Positions 1-11,123 are shown, counted from the first letter of the stretch. The stretch is DNA of 64,000 nt from Boswellia sacra (GCA_013180625.2 SNVD02009916.1:353451-417450), one strand, 5' to 3'. The notes: generated from the sequence alone by a model not told the origin. Numbers and translations: made by a program.

Positions 1-760
1 CGCATTAATACATTTAATCATGCATGGATTCTTGAAATGCATTGCCAAATTATGATGCTTTATCTAATTAAAATTAAAATAAATTAAACAACTCCAAAAA
101 CCATATGTTTATATATATGGTTTTTTTTTTGTTTTCTACAAATTTATCAAGAGCCTTTTATAAGAAATCAACTAATTTTTCTATTTTTTTTCTTTTTAAG
201 TTTTGCCTATCTATATCAGACTCTCTATTTGACATGCCTAAGGTTAAAAAGTTGTTAGTTACAAAACAATATATAATGAATGAACTAATATTAATAAGTT
301 AAAAATAATAAAAAGTATAGAATGAATAGAAGTACCGTTAACTACTATCATATTAAAATGATCATACGCGATCTTTATTGGTTGCTTTAAAAAATACGAT
401 AAAATTTGAAGTAATAGATTTGAAAGTATGTTTGTAATATAAGAAAACTTGTACAAAGTTAAATATTTTAGTTTTTATAGTAATATCTTATATTTTTATT
501 GCAAAAAATTAATTGTAATCCCAAAGATGTTATTAGAACTTAGAATGTAATTTAAATACACTAGGAAATAAGCTAAAAGTAATCTTTTTTTTTTTAAATT
601 TCTTATAGAATTAGTTATGAGAAAATAAGGTATTTAAAGAAATAATTTGATATTATACTTATCAGAGTTTAATAATTATAATAGACTAATTGTAATTAGT
701 AAGGAATTTGGTTACAAAATTTTTTTGTAATACAAATAACTATTTGATAATTATTTTTGG
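1..760. other. AT-rich intergenic spacer
   Basis: The sequence is strongly AT-rich with long A and T runs. The short reading frames have no composition or motif suggesting a protein. No RNA gene or repeat boundary was recognised here. Confidence 0.6.
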
Positions 761-832
761 GACCTTAAATAATAAACCAGAACATTTGGGGCCCTAGGCA
801 ACTGCCTTAATCGCCCAGGGGTTGAGCCGGCC
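761..832. mobile_element. Possible hAT-like transposon terminus (remnant)
   Basis: A GC-rich island in AT-rich surroundings reads ggggccctaggcaactgcc and ends ttgagccggcc. This resembles the sub-terminal and terminal sequence of plant hAT-type elements ending in a GGCCGGCCC-like inverted repeat. No matching second end or 8-bp target duplication was found, so this is a resemblance only. Confidence 0.25.
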
Positions 833-1683
833 ATATGCTTGTTTCAAACAACACTTTTCTCCAGCCTTTTCTAGAACCTACAAGCAAAAAATCTTGGAGC
901 ACCACATGAAGCTTCACCGCCACTTTGGAAAAGAAAGTGCTGCTGCGCTATACTTTACTAATATGTATTACTGCAGCATGCTTAATACGCGATGTTACGT
1001 AGTACTATTTTTATAATATTATATTAAATAACATAATATATTTTTTTAGTGTTAATTTAGTATAGTATTAATTAATACAAAGTACAATCCTTATATACAT
1101 CAACATTATATTAAATTATGTAAAACTAATATGTGACATTAGCATTACATTGTATAGCACTAATAAAAAAAAGTCAAAATTATCCATATAAAATTATATA
1201 TATCCAACAATACCTTTTAATTTTTTAAAATTTAAAAATAAATAAAGATGTATTTATTATATAAATTATAAAATCAAATTTATTTAAATTTATTTTTCAA
1301 AAATAAAGATGGGATGAAGGGATTCACCGCCCCTACTGGGTGACACCCAATGTCCACTGCCCTCGTTGGACCAATTGACACCTAACATGCCACCATAAAC
1401 TTGAATTGTCTGATAGGCCTAGTGAGGGCATTAGACCCTAAGTAATTTTTTCAACAATTAACGACTATTCGATAAATTACTAAATAACTAATTTTATAAA
1501 TAAACTAAAAATATATTTATACTTTGTATATCTTTTTTGAAAAAAAAAATTCTTACTTTTTTGTATAAATTAATACAATACATGAGAACGCCAAATACTA
1601 TGTAATTTTGACATAACATTATTTTTAGTAGTATACAATACAATGCTATATAATACAATACTATACTATACCATACCATACAA
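833..1683. other. Spacer without recognised genes
   Basis: Mostly AT-rich sequence. A short GC-richer block near 1310-1440 has no recognisable coding content and may be a transposon remnant. The stretch ends in simple repeats of the type atactatac just before the copia LTR. Confidence 0.5.
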
Positions 1684-2094
1684 TGTTACATACCAAACAT
1701 GGCTTTGGTGTATTTGGTATTAATAATACATGTATGGCTTAGGATTATTAGAATCATTTTAATAAGACCACATTGTGTGTTAATCCTCGCTTGGGTTCAT
1801 GTATAAATACCCCTACCATTTGAGTTGTGAGAATCAAGAAGAAATAAAGTGTGAAAGATAGAGAGAAAGACTAGACGTAGATGGTGTTTATTTCAATCAC
1901 TTAACACTTTTTAAATCTAAACACGTTTTAGAATTTAATTTACACCAATTAATACGATGTTTTTTTTTTAAGATACTAGTTAAAAAAAGTGGTAAGAGAA
2001 TATTTTACCTTTAATGTGACTTTTTTACCCTTGTTAAAATGTAAAATGTTTATATTTCTATTTATACAATCATTTAAAAATTAAATAGTTAATA

Positions 2095-2213
2095 AAATTA
2101 AATAAAAATTGTTTTTCATTTAAATAATTAATATTGTATTTCTTACAATATTTAAAAAATAATTATTAATTAAAATTAAATAAAAATTCTTTTTCATTTA
2201 AATAGTTAATATT
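2095..2213. repeat. Direct duplication of a 42-bp segment, period 77
   Basis: A 42-bp AT-rich segment at 2095-2136 recurs at 2172-2213 with two or three differences. It lies within the TIR element. Confidence 0.6.
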
Positions 2214-2872
2214 ATATTATATAAACTCATATGATATTATTGTATAACTACTATATCATTAATATTATCAATTTTTAAAATTCATTCCTCCAATTAGATC
2301 AAGTTTAAGCCATATCAATTTCTATAAAAAAAACTGCAAGAGTAGTATTTTATCTATTACATTTTGAGGACCATATTTTGAATCATAGAAGAATAATTCT
2401 ATTAATTAAAGTGTTTTCCATTTAATAAACTTAAAAAGAAAAAAAACTAATATGATCTTTTAACTGACAATATTAAATATTAATTTTTTACTTTAAATTT
2501 ACACTATTAAATAAAATAAAATGCCCTTAGTAATCTAATAAATAACTTTTGAAGTTTCAATAAAACTGTCCCTATAATATATAATAAAATTCTATCAAAT
2601 ATATTATCTATTTTAAAACTCGCTATTTATAATGATATCAAATTTTTTAATAGTTATTATTTAACATATTATTAGCTAATTAATTTGAAATATTAATAAA
2701 AATAAATGAAAGTTTACCAATTATAAAAAATAATTATCATATTTTAATATGATAATTATAAATATACTAATAAATAATATAACAATTTGATAATAAGTAC
2801 TAAAACAATCACAAATATACCAAAACTGTACCTTTTAATAAATTAAAATAATATTCATAAATAAAAATTTGA

Positions 2873-3048
2873 TAAAATTTATATTATTTTAATATGTAGG
2901 GATATTTCTGAAATAAAATTTTTAACACCTCATTTAGACAATAATGATTAGAAAAGTAAATAAAATTTATATTATTTTAATATGTAAGGATATTTATGAC
3001 ATAAAATTTTTAACACCTCATTTAGACAAAAGTGATTAGAAAAAGTGA
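2873..3048. repeat. Tandem 88-bp duplication
   Basis: A segment containing ttttaacacctcatttagac occurs at 2873-2960 and again at 2961-3048, with a few substitutions. It is a head-to-tail duplication near the right end of the TIR element. Confidence 0.8.
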
Positions 3049-3273
3049 TGAATTTTCATTTTTTAATTAAGTGATTTATCACTTAAAATAAGTGCTAAAT
3101 AGAAAAATAAACAAAAATTTTAATATTTAGATCTAAACACTTTAAGTGTTAAGTGGTAAGTGGAAGAAAATAAACACCACTGTAGCCTCGAAGAGTTGCA
3201 TAGTATTCTTGTAAGACAATTTCAGAAATAAAAGTTCATTTGAGTGTTTTTTATTTATAATTTTCTAACAAAA

Positions 3274-3290
3274 TGGTATCGAAGAGTTAG
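3274..3290 (+). other. C1 primer-binding site
   Basis: tggtatcgaagagt follows the LTR end by three bases. It matches the usual plant copia primer site for initiator methionine tRNA (tggtatcagagc) at the first seven bases, then diverges. Confidence 0.65.
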
Positions 3291-3299
3291 AATAGTCAT

Positions 3300-3740
3300 T
3301 TCAAACGTATCGCTGTGGCATATCAAACCGAACATGTCGACGAGAGGAATGTTCTCCTACAAAAATTGGCCCAATCAGAGGCCAGACGTGCCCACACGTG
3401 CCGTCTAAAGTTTTTTGGGTCAAAATTGAGTAAACTCACTGAGTTGAGCTGAGTCACACTGAGTCACGTCATCAAGACGAGCCACTGAGCTAGCAAGCTG
3501 GGTCAAGCCATCGAGCTAATTTGAGTTGAGTACTGGCCAAGTCGAGTTGCGAAGTCGAGCCAATAGTCAAAGCCGTCAAACCTCCTGATCGAGCCATCAA
3601 GCTGTTCACCGAGTGATATTGACCGAGCTAACTCTGACTTTGACCATTGAACAAATTTTGGTCCAAGGTCTTCCTAAGGTTTTTTGGCATTTCAGATCCA
3701 TTCGTGCAATCAAAATTTACAAATTCTCACTCTATCAACA
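3300..3740 (+). other. C1 leader with degenerate gagc/gagt repeats
   Basis: Non-coding leader between PBS and gag. From about 3425 to 3625 it is built of short diverged repeats around gagccatcgagc, gagttgag and gagtcacg. No gene is evident. Confidence 0.5.
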
Positions 3741-3743
3741 AAT

Positions 3744-4640
3744 ATGGCTACTGGGATTGTTTCTTTCCAAGTTCCATTACTTAATAAATGCAATTATGGT
3801 AATTGGATTCTCAATATGAAGACCTTGCTTGGTTCACAAGATGTATAGGAGGTAGTAGAGAAAGCCTATGAAGAGCAACAAGAAGGAGCTTCATCATCCC
3901 CAGGTCAAAGGGATACCTTAAGGGATGCAAGAAAGAAAGGCAAGAAAGCTTTCTACATCATCTGTCAAGTCCTTGATGATGATGGATTTGAGAAGATAGA
4001 CAATGGAAGTACCGCCAAACAAGCAAGGGACATGCTCAAGAAGTCTTCAAAAAAGATGAGAAGGTGAAGAAGGTTCTTCTTCAAACTTTAAGAGGTGAGT
4101 TTGAATCTCTTCATATGAAAGATGGTAAAACAATTTCGGATTATTTTTCTGGAGTGTTGGTGGTTTTTAATCAACGTAAAAGCAATGGTGAAAGCTTGAA
4201 TAACACCCATATAATGGAGAAAATTGTTCTTTGGATCCTAAATTTGAACGTATAATTTTAACCATTGAAGAAACAAAAGATTTGGAGACTATGAGCATTG
4301 AAGAGCTCATGGGATCATTACAAGCATATGAAGAAAAGAAAAAGAAGAAGAACGAGACATTAGAACAAGTTCTCCAAGCAAAGCTCACTTTTGATAAAGA
4401 GAAGCAAGGCCATAACCAAGAAAGAAGCCCAATGTCGAAGAGGATAAGGAAGAAGCCAAGGAAGAGGAGGCTTTAAAGCATTCAATAATGAAGAAAGAAG
4501 ACAATGTGCAAATTCTTTAAGAGGTCATGGAAGAGGTAACAAGTCAAGGCCATGGTATGGCAACTCTCAAGTCCAATGTTTCAATTGCAAGAAATTTGGA
4601 CATATATGCTTCATATTGTCGCGCCATTAACAATGTTGAG
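3744..4640 (+). pseudogene. gag: C1 gag (UBN2/DUF4219-type capsid) pseudogene
   Basis: The reading frame starts MATGIVSFQVP and carries the copia gag pattern NYGNWILNMKTLLGSQDV, where a W is replaced by a stop. It then needs frameshifts to continue through LQTLRGEFESLHMKDGK, FSGVLVVFNQRKSNGE and [16 protein letters not shown] zinc knuckle, CFNCKKFGHICFILS, follows at about 4578-4625, and its last Cys is replaced. In the family, gag packages the RNA into virus-like particles. At least three lesions make it inactive. Confidence 0.85.
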
Positions 4641-5300
4641 GAGAGATCCAATTATGTAGAAGAGAAGCATCAAAATAAGCCCACTTTGTTGCCAGCATAT
4701 AAACACCAAGATGAAAGAAAAGATCATACATGGTATCTTAGTAGTGGTGCAAGAAATCATATGTGCGGGAGTAAGGGCATTTTCATGAAGCTTGATAAAT
4801 CGCTAAGTGGAAATGTCACTTTTGGTTATAATTCTAAAATACTAGTTAAAGCAGAAGGTGAAATACGTATAAGGCTAACGAATGGGAGACACCAATTTAT
4901 CTCTAATGTTTATTATGTGCCTAATATCAAAACTAATAGACTTAGTATGGGCCAACTCTTAGAGAAAGAGTACGATATTCATATGAAAGATATAACCTTA
5001 CTATAAGAGATCACCCAAATAAATTGATTGCTAAGGTGCCTATGACAAGAAATAGGATGTTTTTAATTGTTGAATATTCAAAATGATGTTGCTAAATGTC
5101 TAAAGGCTTGCTTTAATGATTCATCTTGGCTGTGGCATTTAAGATTTGGGCATCTTAATTTTGGTGGCCTAACATTATTGTCTAAAAAAGAAATGGTTAG
5201 AGGATTGCCCTCTATTAATCACGCAGACCAATTATGTGAAGTTCTTTACTTGGTAAGCAATTTAGAAAAGCTTTCCAAGAGAGGCAACTACTTGAGCCAA
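4641..5300 (+). pseudogene. C1 protease and GAG-pre-integrase region (inactive)
   Basis: The frame contains the copia aspartic-protease segment, but the active-site D-T-G is S-S-G (TWYLSSGARNHMCG, about 4729-4770), so the catalytic Asp is gone. NGRHQFISNVYYVPN and GQLLEKEYDIHMKD are conserved downstream. The zinc-binding half of integrase follows (WLWHLRFGHLNFGGL), but its CxxC partner region (QLCEVLYLVSN) has lost the second Cys. Internal stops lie near 5005 and 5310. Confidence 0.85.
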
Positions 5301-6150
5301 GAAGCCACTTGAGCTCATACATATGGATGTATGTGGCACAATTAGTCCAAGTTCTTTTGGTGGAAATAATTATTTTCTTCTTTTTATTGATGATTTTACT
5401 AGAAAAACTTGGGTTTATTTTCTCAAAAACAAATCAAAAGCGTTTGGTGCTTTTAAAAGATATAAGACACTTTTTGGAAAAGAAAGTGGGCAATTTATCA
5501 AGGCCATAAGATCCGATAGAGGAGGTGAATTTACCTCAAATGATTTTAACAAATTTCGTGAAGAAAATGGAATTTGTCGCCCTCTAACGGTTCCTAGATT
5601 CCACCAACAAAATGGTGTGGTAGAAAGAAAAAATATAACTATCCTTGACATGGCATGAAGCATGTTGAAAAGCATGAAAATGCCTAAGGAATTTTAGGGT
5701 GTGCGGTATACTTGTTGAATCGATCTCCCACTAGGAGTGTTTAGGGAAAGACACCATAAGAAGCATTGAGTGGAATAAAACCAGGTATCTCTTACTTAGA
5801 AGTCTTTGGGAGCATCGCGTATACTCATGTACTAGATGAAACAAGATCCAAACTTGATGACAAAAGTGAAAAGTTTGTCTTCATCAACTATGATTCTAGA
5901 TCCAAAGGCTATAAGCTTTACAATCCAAACAATGGGAGGATTGTGATTAGTAGAGATATTGAGTTTGACAAAGAAGGCTCTTAGAATTGGAATACTCAAG
6001 AAGACTATGAGTTCTCTCCTCTCATTGATGAAGAAGAAGAAAGGCAAGCAAGAGAAGAATCTCAAGAGCCTAATAGTCCACCTCATTCACCGCCATCATT
6101 CTTACAAGAAGGAAAGGAGGAGCACATGAGGAGCCTACAAGACCTTTACG
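5301..6150 (+). pseudogene. C1 integrase core pseudogene
   Basis: The DDE core is recognisable: MDVCGTISPS with the first Asp (about 5323), AIRSDRGGEFTSNDF with the second, and QQNGVVERKN with the Glu. The segment SPTRSV..KTP..A then shifts frame and continues as FGSIAYTHVLDETRSKLDDK to about 5985. Integrase would join the cDNA to the chromosome. Stops at about 5656 and 5695 and frameshifts in between make this copy dead, although all three catalytic residues survive. Confidence 0.85.
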
Positions 6151-6189
6151 AGGTAACTGAAAGACTTGATAATCTAACTTTGTATTGTC

Positions 6190-7345
6190 TCTTTGTAGAT
6201 TGTGAGCCAATAAACTTTGATGAAGCAGTGCAAAGTAAAAGATGGAAAGATGCCATGGATGAAGAAATCAATGCAATAATAGAGAACAACACATAAGAGC
6301 TTGCAACTCTTCCAAATGCGCATAAAGCGATTGGCATCAAATGGATATAAGACAAAAAAGAATGCAAGTGGAGAAGTGGAGCACTGCAAGGCAAGATTAG
6401 TCGCCGAAGGCTATAATCAAAGCGAAGGTATCGACTATGAAGAGATATTTGCTCCAGTTGCTCGCTTAGAAACTATAAGATTGATAATTTCTTTGACTAC
6501 TCAAAATAAATGGAAAATTCATCAAATGGATGTGAAATCCGCCTTCTTAAATGGCCATCTTGAAGAATAAGTGTATATTGAGCAATCCTTCGAGCATGTG
6601 ATAAAGGACATGAAGACAAAGTCCTTAGATTGAAAAAAGCCTTATATGGCTTGAAACAAGCCACAAGAGCATGGTATAGTAGAATTGATAAATATTTCCA
6701 AGATAACAATTTCATAACATGCCTATATGAACATGCTCTCTATGTGAAGATGAATAAAAATAAAGATATGTTGATTGTTTGCCTATATTTGATGATTTGA
6801 TCTTCACGGGCAACAATCCAAGCATGTTTGAAGAATTCAAGAGATCAATGGCCAAAGAATTTGAGATGACGAATATTGGGCTTATGTCATACTATCTCGG
6901 CGTAGAAGTGAAGCAAATAGACCATAGCATTTTTATCGCTCAACAAAGCTATGCGAAGGAAGTTCTCAAAAAATTTAACATGGAAAATTGCAAGTCGGTG
7001 AACACACCTATAGAGTCTGGAATCAAGTTGTCAAAGATTCATGATGGAGAAAAGGTGAATCCAACAATCTTCAAAAGCTTGGTTGGAAGCTTTAGATATT
7101 TGGCATGCACAAGGCCAGATATTCTATATGGTATTGGGCTTGTTAGTCGCTACATGGAAACACCAACAGTTGCTCACATGAAGAATCCTAAGACTACTAA
7201 GAGGATTCTTCTCTACATCAAAGGTACACTTGATTATGGCCTATTTTATTCTTCCTCTTAACAGTTTCAAACCTGTTGGTTATAGTGATAGTAACTGGGT
7301 TGGAGACTTGGATGAAATAAAAAGTATTCCAAAGCTGATTACAAG
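6190..7345 (+). pseudogene. C1 reverse transcriptase / partial RNase H pseudogene
   Basis: Conserved copia RT blocks are seen: [33 protein letters not shown] and [22 protein letters not shown] follows in shifted frame, then LIFTGNNPSMFEEFK, YYLGVEVKQ and RPDILYGIGLVSRYME. The YVDD catalytic motif (about 6783-6795) has lost one base, so the frame breaks inside the active site. RNase H begins (GYSDSNWVGD) and is cut off after about 25 codons. Confidence 0.85.
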
Positions 7346-7386
7346 AACCTGTTAAAAAACAATCTTTTTAGTTAATATTGGTCATT

Positions 7387-8245
7387 CTATATGGCTAATA
7401 CACAATTTATTCTTAAAAAAGTTACCTTAGAAGACTGGCTTTTATATTTTATTGAAGAATATAAGGTTGGGAATACTGGATGAGCACCAGAACAAAAGGC
7501 ATACAAGCTGAGAGCAGTAGGGATGCCAGCTAGACTAAATGGCTTGCCTTTACCATAAAATCTAACTCCATCAATGGCATCAACCCACAAAATTGAGCCA
7601 AGGATAGTAATAGATGACAAAGCACCAACAGTTGAAATACGGCAACGTAAGCTCAAGTCTTTTAACGAAATGGAAGGTAGAATTATTAAACCTGCAACCA
7701 AAGTAAAAAATTTCTTTCCTCCAATGTGGTGCCTTCCTTCTTCCAAGGCAACATTTGGAAATAGCTTTTGTAGATTATTACCTTCCAACACCAAGAATCC
7801 AGTTGGGACTAATTAAAGTTCAAGATACATGAAAACTGAAATGATAATCTCTAGTTTTTTGCCAAATGCGTAAGAACCAATTTCAGAATAAGTTTTGATT
7901 GATGAATTGGAGTCCATGAATCTTTGTAGTAAAAATCTTGAATAGCAAGTTACACTTGCCATTGCAAGGAGAAGAGCAAGGCCTACCCATCTAGCTTGTG
8001 CAGGCGTATATGGGATGGTTATTAATTCAATTCCTAGAAATTGGAACAACATTAATTAATTACGTTTACAATGCTTCTTCTATGTATCTTATATATTTCA
8101 AGCTACGCTAAAAGGGAAAAAGATGGAGATGAGAATATGAAAATCATGCAAAAACCTGACAGGGCATTGATTCCACTAGGGCAAGTTTTTTAAGGAAGCT
8201 TGTTCTTCTAGTTTTGAAGGATGGAAGCTCCATTTGCTCAGCCAT
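7387..8245 (-). pseudogene. AVT1-type vacuolar amino acid transporter fragment (pseudogene)
   Basis: This is a minus-strand remnant of the plant AVT1-like branch of the amino acid/auxin permease family, which are multi-pass exchangers of the vacuolar membrane. Exon 1 (from an ATG at 8245, MAEQMELPSFKTRR) runs to a donor at 8156/8155. An intron with GT-AG ends covers 8034-8155. Exon 2 (8033 leftwards) has GIELITIPYTPAQARWV, YSEIGSYAFG, TGFLVLEGNNL and GIPTALSLYAFCSGAHPVFP. Lesions are a frameshift in an A run in exon 1 (about 8186-8191, before KTCPSGINALSG) and a TAA where this branch usually has YLELY (about 7814). The 3' part is cut off by element C1. It is a clear family match and not functional as read. 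Confidence 0.85.
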
Positions 8246-9414
8246 GACTACTGTTACTCTCGTTGTCTGTCTCTCCTTGTACTTGAAATCGAGAAGTAGA
8301 AAAGGAAATTGAGATCATAAATAAAATAAGCAATTTACTTATGTTATACGGCCGATGATTTGACCAAAACTGCTGCTAAATCAAATGAATTTTCATAAAA
8401 AGTTGGCAAAGTTACAAGCACATAAAGGGGTAAGATTTGTTTTCTACATTAGAATATCTTATGACAATGTAGAAGAAACCGACAATATAGTAAAAATCAC
8501 TCTCATTCATCAAAATATATAGCTTCATTGACCAACAATATGCGCATACAAGAGCATAAAACAAAGTGAATTATAACATGCTTGTATGTGCATAAAAGAG
8601 CTAGTTGGCAAGTAGTTAGTAATAAACTAAAAGCACAGAAATGAGAATGTACTAGTTGTTTAATACCTGGTATTGCACCCTTCTGGTCTACTTAATTGGC
8701 ATGCAATAGCTTGGCAATTTTGGTTTTTCATAATCATTGAACAACTCTCTCTCTCTTTCTACAGTTACTGTTCTAACCCTATAATGGCAATAAGTTAATT
8801 TCAGTGACATAAGAAAAAGAGAATTCCCAGAGATAGCATCAAAATATTTGAATGCATAGAGATTTGGTGAATCCAAAATCAAAACGCGGGACATATGCAA
8901 TTTATCGACGTTGGAGTGTTTAACTTAATTTAGAGTCAATTGTGTCAATTTTTTACTAGGAATTAACAATTAACTAAAATGTCCATTTGCAAGTAATAAT
9001 TTCTTGGTGGGGTTTGGGGGAATTACTAAATCTTTTCTTAACACAAAAAAATAAATAAATTAATATTAAAAATAAAACAATTAATCTGATTAGAACCTAA
9101 CTAATAATATATGAAATAGAGACAAAACAATAATCTTTCAAAAATTTTTCTTTATTCATAAATCAAAACAGAGTTAAGTTTAAAATTATAATAATATATA
9201 AAAGCAAATTTGAAAGATCTAGTTACTTAAAATACATCGCATAGTATATAATTCTCTAATTTTGGCATCTCTATGTTTTTTATATAACTACATTCATAAA
9301 AGGATATAATTAATATTTCAAATAAGTGGATCCTCAAAATTTTTGTTTTATTATATTTAATTAAATAAAATTTCTTTTACTGTAGAAAGCAACATTGAAA
9401 AAATAGTTGAGTAG
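8246..9414. other. Gene-flanking spacer, no confident gene
   Basis: This may hold the 5' end or promoter side of the transporter pseudogene and the upstream side of the LOG fragment. A 70-codon minus frame at 8688-8900 matches nothing I recognise. The rest is AT-rich. Confidence 0.5.
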
Positions 9415-9799
9415 GAGTTACAGGATTTCTCTATGCATGAACGCATGGCATATATGCTTATCAATTCAGATACCTTTATTGTTTTACCAGGTGGCTTTTG
9501 TACTTTTGAAGAAATTTTCAAATTGCCTCTTGGGCCTAACTGAATCTTCATCAGAAACCCATAGGTTTGTTGAATGTTAAAAATTTCTTTGATCCTCTGC
9601 TACATTTTGTTGATGAGCCGTAGAACAGAATTTTATCCTACATTCGATGTGACAGATCCTTGTTTCTGCCATCACTACTAATGAATTATTTCGCAAATTA
9701 CAAGCAGTCGAGTATGAACCTGATCCAACAATAACTCAAATTAATTGGTCAAGGGGACACAACAAAAATTGCAAATTGGATCTAACACTCCATTTGTAA
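9415..9799 (+). pseudogene. LOG-type cytokinin riboside monophosphate phosphoribohydrolase fragment (pseudogene)
   Basis: LOG enzymes release active cytokinin bases from their nucleotides in the cytosol and nucleus. MHERMAYMLINSDTFIVLPGGF followed by TFEEIF covers the family's PGGxGTxxE nucleotide-binding motif, with G replaced by C. After a frameshift (about 9517) comes IASWA, a TAA replacing Gln (9537-9539), then LNLHQKPIGLLNV. A second shift (about 9615) leads to VEQNFI, a TGA in place of Arg, and NELFRKLQAVEYEPDP, ending at TAA 9797-9799. The fragment is the C-terminal half, without the N-terminal exons. With two shifts and two stops it cannot be active. Confidence 0.85.
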
Positions 9800-11123
9800 T
9801 TTTTCTTGTCTTTTATTTTATTTGTAGAATTTTATTTCATGTGTCTTTCAGGTTATCTCTTTTAAATAAATTAAGCTTCAAGTAATGTCTCCTCCACTTT
9901 ATCTCTCTGCATTTAAACATTGAGGTCAATGTTTCATTTGGTTGGGGGGGAAGGATAGTACACATAAATGTATCTTATATTTCCTTCTTGCCCAAAAAAA
10001 AAAAAAAGCGAGGTAAGTAATTAGATTCAGAGTGGTGGTGTAAGGAATTTTATTCCTCTTGAAACGCATTCTGGGTCATGAGTGATAGAGTAAAGAGGAC
10101 CATTTTGAACTCTTGAAACCCATTCTAACTAATTTGTCATTTTGTTTTGATTTTGCACTCTTGAAGACTCATTTTAGTTAACTTGATATTATTTAGTTTT
10201 GATTTTTGAATTTTATAACAAGGTTGTCTTATTCACTTCACTTTGACTTATTTAAATCCGTGAACTCTCACAACTTTATCATTTAATAAACTGTTTTCTT
10301 ATATACCCATTAAGCAAGTATTCATGAACCTTTCTTCACACACACACATACCTTGATGCATGATTGTGGGTTGCAAAATGAAATGTTGCAATATTTGAGT
10401 TCTTTTGTTTTAACAATAAAAAGAAGGGAAAAGTAAAAAAAAAAAAAGAAAGAGAGAAAAAAATAGGGAATAAACAGATAAGTAAATGTGGATAAGTTTG
10501 GTCTCGTAGCCTCTTTAATTCGACTAATTAAGCCTGAGAGGTGCCTCAACACCTAATACCTTAAAACCAACTAGTTTGGGAGCTATTGGCCCAAAGCTCG
10601 TTACATGGATTAAGGAGAAAGCTTAAGGGGATTGAAAGTTGCACTATCCACAATTTTCTAAGTAAAAATAAAGCATTAGTAACTCGAGTCGTTAAGCTCG
10701 TAAGGGTATTTTAATACCTAATGCATAAGGCTAATTGGCCTAGGAGTTATTAGCCTAAGGCTCACTACATGGGTTAAAGATGCATTGTTTAAAATAATAA
10801 TAATAATAATAAAAAAATAAAAATGATGATGAATGAATGCCCCATGGTTAAGGATGTTAGCCTTGACAAATATTAGAACCGATATGGATTCTTTTTAAAA
10901 AGCCCCATGGTCATGTGTCGACTGAGCACAAAAAGAAGGTTTGTTAGTATCTTGATTGAAAGGTACATGAGTCTTTTTTGAAAAAATTAGTTAAGAGTTT
11001 GTTTATTTGGATAGAATAAAAGAGAGTACAATAATGACTACTTTGGATGTAAAATTCTATAAATCACTGCTATATAATAATGTTTTAATTGCTAGGGACT
11101 AGTAATAAGCTAGTTAGGGGGTG
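9800..11123 (+). mobile_element. Non-coding 3' internal region of a gypsy element ending at LTR A
   Basis: The stretch has no gene. It contains acattgaggtcaatgtttc followed by a G run, a pattern typical of the untranslated 3' region of Athila-like gypsy elements. It ends in a polypurine tract, agttagggggtg, directly before the LTR at 11124. The 5' part of this element, including its other LTR, is absent. Confidence 0.6.
10518..10778. repeat. Imperfect tandem duplication, ~165-bp period
   Basis: A block with acctaatacc, gggagctattggcccaaagctc and acatgg (10518-10610) recurs, diverged, at 10683-10778. It lies in the non-coding part of the gypsy remnant. Confidence 0.6.

Larger units (their letters stand above)
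1882..3179. mobile_element. Non-autonomous TIR DNA transposon inside the C1 LTR
   Basis: The left end (tggtgtttatttcaatcact) and the reverse complement of the right end (tggtgtttattttcttccac) share a perfect start. Farther in, both carry the words ACTTAACACTT and TCTAAACAC, so the imperfect terminal inverted repeats are about 40-50 bp. Flanks cgtag and tgtag may be the target duplication (4 of 5 bases). The 1.3 kb interior is AT-rich, without a transposase ORF, and contains two internal direct duplications. The superfamily is not assigned. Confidence 0.6.
1684..3270 (+). repeat. C1 5' LTR, interrupted by a TIR element
   Basis: The LTR is about 290 bp when the insert is removed: 1684-1882 plus 3180-3270. 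It has a TATA-like box (tataaatacccc, about 1802) and ends in ttctaaca immediately before a primer-binding site. The left end is set at a TG near 1684 and is uncertain because there is no second LTR to compare. Confidence 0.55.
1684..7380 (+). mobile_element. C1: truncated Ty1/copia retrotransposon
   Basis: The element reads plus-strand in the order 5' LTR (split by a TIR element), PBS, gag, zinc knuckle, protease, GAG-pre-integrase, integrase, RT and RNase H, which is the copia order. It stops inside RNase H near 7345-7380, directly against a transporter exon on the other strand, so the 3' LTR is missing. Stops and frameshifts occur in every domain, and the protease and RT active sites are damaged. 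It cannot encode its own transposition. The flush junction with the transporter suggests a deletion or rearrangement, because a simple insertion would leave a 3' LTR. Confidence 0.85.

Noticed and set aside
5415..5675. Minus-strand frame opposite C1 integrase
   Set aside because: It is the antisense shadow of the conserved integrase core.
8688..8900. 70-codon minus-strand frame near the transporter pseudogene
   Set aside because: No splice or homology link to the transporter, and a simple-repeat ctctctct stretch lies inside. Not supported as an exon.
10322..10552. 76-codon minus-strand frame with a long Phe run
   Set aside because: It is generated by A-rich and ca-repeat DNA in a non-coding retroelement region.
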